From the NCBI GenBank assembly GCA_030695785.1, contig JAUYPR010000020.1, positions 1 to 30,072 on the forward strand: DNA of 30,072 bases. Reading direction: 5' to 3'. A program made the translations under genes and the position numbers. Shown here piece by piece: positions 28,521-30,072 of this stretch (its first letter is position 1; the number at the start of each line of letters is the position of its first letter). A model generated the notes under the pieces. It searched no databases. It was not told where the DNA came from and saw only the letters and a list, made by a program, of their open reading frames with translations. This stretch comes from a bacterium (lineage in GTDB: Bacteria; Patescibacteriota; Microgenomatia; JAUYPR01).

Positions 28521-28886
28521 ATGCAACGGTTTGCGCGCCCTGTTTTGCGCACCGGGCTTGGGATCACGTTTGTGTGGATTGGAATATTAATTTTGCAAGA
28601 TCCACTCGCGTGGGGTGGGTACCTTGAGCCGTGGGCGGTGTCTCTTCTTCCAATGCCGCTTGAGCAGGTCATGGTCAGCACTGGGGTCTTGGATATCGTT
28701 ATTGGAGTGTTCCTCATCGTGAATCTTTTCCCGTGGATTGCGGCTCTGGCTGCCACTGTGCACTTGGTGATGGTCCTTCTCACTTCCGGGTTTACTGCGG
28801 TGACCGTGCGGGATATCGGGCTTTTGGGTGCGGCAATGTCACTTTTGTTCTTCAACTGGCAGAAGAAGTTGGCGTTCCGAGGTTAA
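28521..28886 (+). CDS. DoxX-like four-helix membrane protein
   Basis: A 121-residue protein with four hydrophobic helices. The first motif, RTGLGITFVWIGILILQDP, matches the opening of the DoxX family (G-L-x-F-x-W-x-G), followed by a VSTGVLDIVIGVFLIVNLF segment and LLTSGFTAVTVRDIGLLGAAMSLL. DoxX proteins are linked to quinone, redox and sulfur-stress functions, but this subgroup has no known activity. It converges with a second DoxX-like gene, and the two stop codons overlap by four bases (TTAA read on both strands). The start codon is chosen from the -10 box. Confidence 0.75.
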   Translation: MQRFARPVLRTGLGITFVWIGILILQDPLAWGGYLEPWAVSLLPMPLEQVMVSTGVLDIVIGVFLIVNLFPWIAALAATVHLVMVLLTSGFTAVTVRDIGLLGAAMSLLFFNWQKKLAFRG

Positions 28887-29332
28887 AGCTTTCCGATGAT
28901 AGGAAGTTTTGAAATGACCCCTTGAAGTCCGAAGAATTTTCCTGTGTTTGTTTTCCACAACAGGAGAAAGACAAGGAAATACATCACATGGTCGTCCACA
29001 AGGAATGACCGGCCGGCCATGGGGAATTGAAGCGTGGGGAGGTAATAGAGAGTCATGAGGAGCATCCCGGCAAGTGAAGCGGAACGGACGCTAAAGCCCG
29101 CAATGAGGGCAACCCCGATGAACAACTGACCCCAGGAGTTGAAAAGATCCACCCATACAAGATTTTCAGGCGACGCAAACCATTGAAACAGTAAAGGAAG
29201 GGTTTTTGCCGCCTTCAGATACCCTGCGGCTGACCAGGTCGGATCCATGACCTTTGTCCAGCCGGAGAAAAGAAAAATCCACCCAAGCGAGAGTCGAAGC
29301 AAAAGCAGAGTCAACTTGGCAGAAAATGTCAT
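28883..29332 (-). CDS. DoxX family membrane protein
   Basis: A 149-residue protein with four membrane helices. LLLLRLSLGWIFLFSGWTKVMDPTW is the canonical DoxX start (R-x-x-L-G-W-x-F-x-x-x-G-x-x-K), and WVDLFNSWGQLFIGVALIAGFSVRSASLAG is the second conserved block. The third region carries an FLVDDHVMYFLVFLLL segment with His and Asp in the membrane boundary. It is probably a subunit of a small membrane redox complex; partners are unknown. A GGGGGTGAC ribosome-binding sequence lies directly before the ATG. It is convergent with the smaller DoxX-like gene. Confidence 0.88.
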   Translation of the reverse strand: MTFSAKLTLLLLRLSLGWIFLFSGWTKVMDPTWSAAGYLKAAKTLPLLFQWFASPENLVWVDLFNSWGQLFIGVALIAGFSVRSASLAGMLLMTLYYLPTLQFPMAGRSFLVDDHVMYFLVFLLLWKTNTGKFFGLQGVISKLPIIGKL

Positions 29333-29399
29333 GTCACCCCCACATTACGCCTTTATAAGAATATTTGCAAGGTTTTATTATTATAAGAATCTGGATAGA

Positions 29400-29837
29400 T
29401 CATTCCCACCCGTGTTCGCTGAAAAAGAGGCCGCGGCGGATGGCGTCGAGTCCAACTTGGGCAGGCGGCACCAAATTTTCCGGAAGCGCATTGAGGGGAA
29501 ACCAGCTGATTTCTTCACATCGGTCCGGCTCGTTGTTTTTCGGGTGACCCTTCCATCGTTGGACTCTGACGAAGAAGTCAACTCGCTCGCCATCATCCCC
29601 CCTGCGGTGCATGATATGTGCGACACTGAGGTCGTCCGGCTTAACATCGATGCCAATTTCTTCTTTTGCCTCACGCATTGATGCGTCCAGCACTAGCTCA
29701 CCGAGTTCAAAATGTCCGGAGACCAGCGAATATTGTCCATCGTACCAGCCGGTATTTTTCCGAAGCGACAGCAAGAGCTTATCGTTCTCCAAAATGACTA
29801 AACTCGTAGCCAAAAAAATCTTCCTCGGTTTCCGCAT
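29400..29837 (-). CDS. NUDIX hydrolase
   Basis: A 145-residue nucleotide-diphosphate hydrolase. The Nudix box G-x5-E-x7-REAKEEIGI is complete (GHFELGELVLDASMREAKEE). It begins SLVILENDKLLLSLRKNTGWYDGQYSL, as in MutT-like proteins, and has VDFFVRVQRWKGHPKNNEPDRCEEISWFPL before the end. The W-x-x-L-x-x-L-P pattern is typical of the MutT/ADP-ribose pyrophosphatase subgroup acting on NTPs or NDP-sugars. The substrate is not inferable. A TATACT box six bases before the ATG gives a leaderless start, in a symmetric divergent promoter with the next gene. Confidence 0.92.
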   Translation of the reverse strand: MRKPRKIFLATSLVILENDKLLLSLRKNTGWYDGQYSLVSGHFELGELVLDASMREAKEEIGIDVKPDDLSVAHIMHRRGDDGERVDFFVRVQRWKGHPKNNEPDRCEEISWFPLNALPENLVPPAQVGLDAIRRGLFFSEHGWE

Positions 29838-29843
29838 AGGGGT

Positions 29844-29858
29844 AGTATAGTATACTAT
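29844..29858. promoter_or_regulatory. Symmetric divergent promoter with a 12-bp palindrome
   Basis: ATAGTATACTAT (29847-29858) is a perfect palindrome. It supplies a plus-strand TATACT (29851-29856), while the minus-strand TATACT lies at 29849-29844. The minus ATG follows after six bases and the plus ATG after 12. Confidence 0.6.
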
Positions 29859-29868
29859 CGGTGTATTT

Positions 29869-30072
29869 ATGCCAGAAAGAGAAAAGTCAGTGTCGTCTTT
29901 ATCACCTCCGTCTTCGGTTGAACTACGAGGCGCGATAGGTGGTTTCAGAAAATTATTCTCCAGCCCATTCGGTGTTGGTCAAACCAGAAATTTAGATATA
30001 GACAGGATGGGTGTGTTATTAGCGACATTACACCAGCAAGAAATCGAAGCTGGAAGCCAAGAAGCAAAGGTC
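29869..30072 (+). CDS. Unknown protein, N-terminal part (runs off the window)
   Basis: The frame stays open for 68 codons to the window end. It starts MPEREKSVSSLSPPSSVELRG and continues with GGFRKLFSSPFGVGQ and LLATLHQQEIEAGSQEA. It is polar and Ser-rich, with no signal peptide or membrane segment so far. I do not recognise it. Divergent from the NUDIX gene and sharing a symmetric promoter. Confidence 0.5.
   Translation, partial: MPEREKSVSSLSPPSSVELRGAIGGFRKLFSSPFGVGQTRNLDIDRMGVLLATLHQQEIEAGSQEAKV

Noticed and set aside
26977..28590. Very long plus-strand open frame (537 codons) opposite the PH, Pro/Gly-rich and YcnI-like genes
   Set aside because: It runs across a strong terminator and three minus-strand genes with good motifs, ribosome-binding sites and promoters; the product is basic low-complexity sequence.
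1..30072. tRNA, rRNA or large ncRNA genes
   Set aside because: Intergenic stretches were read on both strands; none shows tRNA arms or rRNA sequence.

Overview
The window looks like a chromosomal segment of an uncultured bacterium, most likely a Patescibacteria (CPR) lineage. This is an inference. It rests on very tight packing, many short proteins of unknown function, a winged-helix plus nucleotidyltransferase-like regulator and a DUF5679-like zinc ribbon of the kinds common in that group, and a B12-dependent ribonucleotide reductase. TGA is used as a stop, so this is not a lineage that recodes TGA. I see no rRNA, tRNA or CRISPR array.

Layout. 1-5.4 kb: tail of a GNAT acetyltransferase, M20 peptidase, membrane-anchored CAP protein, truncated cyclase gene, zwf, comM. 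5.4-8.3 kb: a minus-strand pair of microproteins (a membrane peptide and a zinc ribbon), DUF4446 and DUF3048 genes, and a regulator preceded by a triple repeat over its promoter. 8.3-10.6 kb is accessory: a protein of unknown function behind what reads as a compact cobalamin riboswitch, a solitary palindromic repeat, an 82-aa unknown and a BrnT/BrnA-like toxin-antitoxin pair. 10.6-15.5 kb: secD and secF separated by two unknown genes, then a REP-associated (RAYT) transposase between two copies of the same palindromic repeat. 15.5-19.8 kb: cca, yjbQ, a strongly promoted 28-aa membrane peptide, an L,D-transpeptidase, an FMN reductase and gnd. 19.8-25.3 kb: a small DUF6504-like gene with dinB (which carries an in-frame palindromic insertion), a hicBA module flanked by a duplicated 3' end of nrdJ, then nrdJ and nrdR with tandem NrdR boxes. 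25.3-30 kb: envelope genes (D,D-carboxypeptidase, DUF3105, PH-domain, YcnI-like, two DoxX-like), a NUDIX hydrolase and the start of an unknown gene.

How it fits together. zwf and gnd give two of the three oxidative pentose-phosphate steps. nrdJ needs adenosylcobalamin and is controlled by NrdR, while a separate gene appears to sense cobalamin through RNA, so B12 supply is a theme. The most striking regulatory pattern is that at least thirteen first-in-transcript genes have a -10 hexamer ending only 6-8 nt before the start codon, which predicts leaderless mRNAs. Operon-internal genes instead use overlapping stop/start codons or Shine-Dalgarno sites. Several starts were reassigned on this basis. 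The accessory signals are the riboswitch with its orphan gene, the RAYT/REP family that supplies the end of secF, the hicBA insertion into nrdJ, and the palindrome inside dinB.
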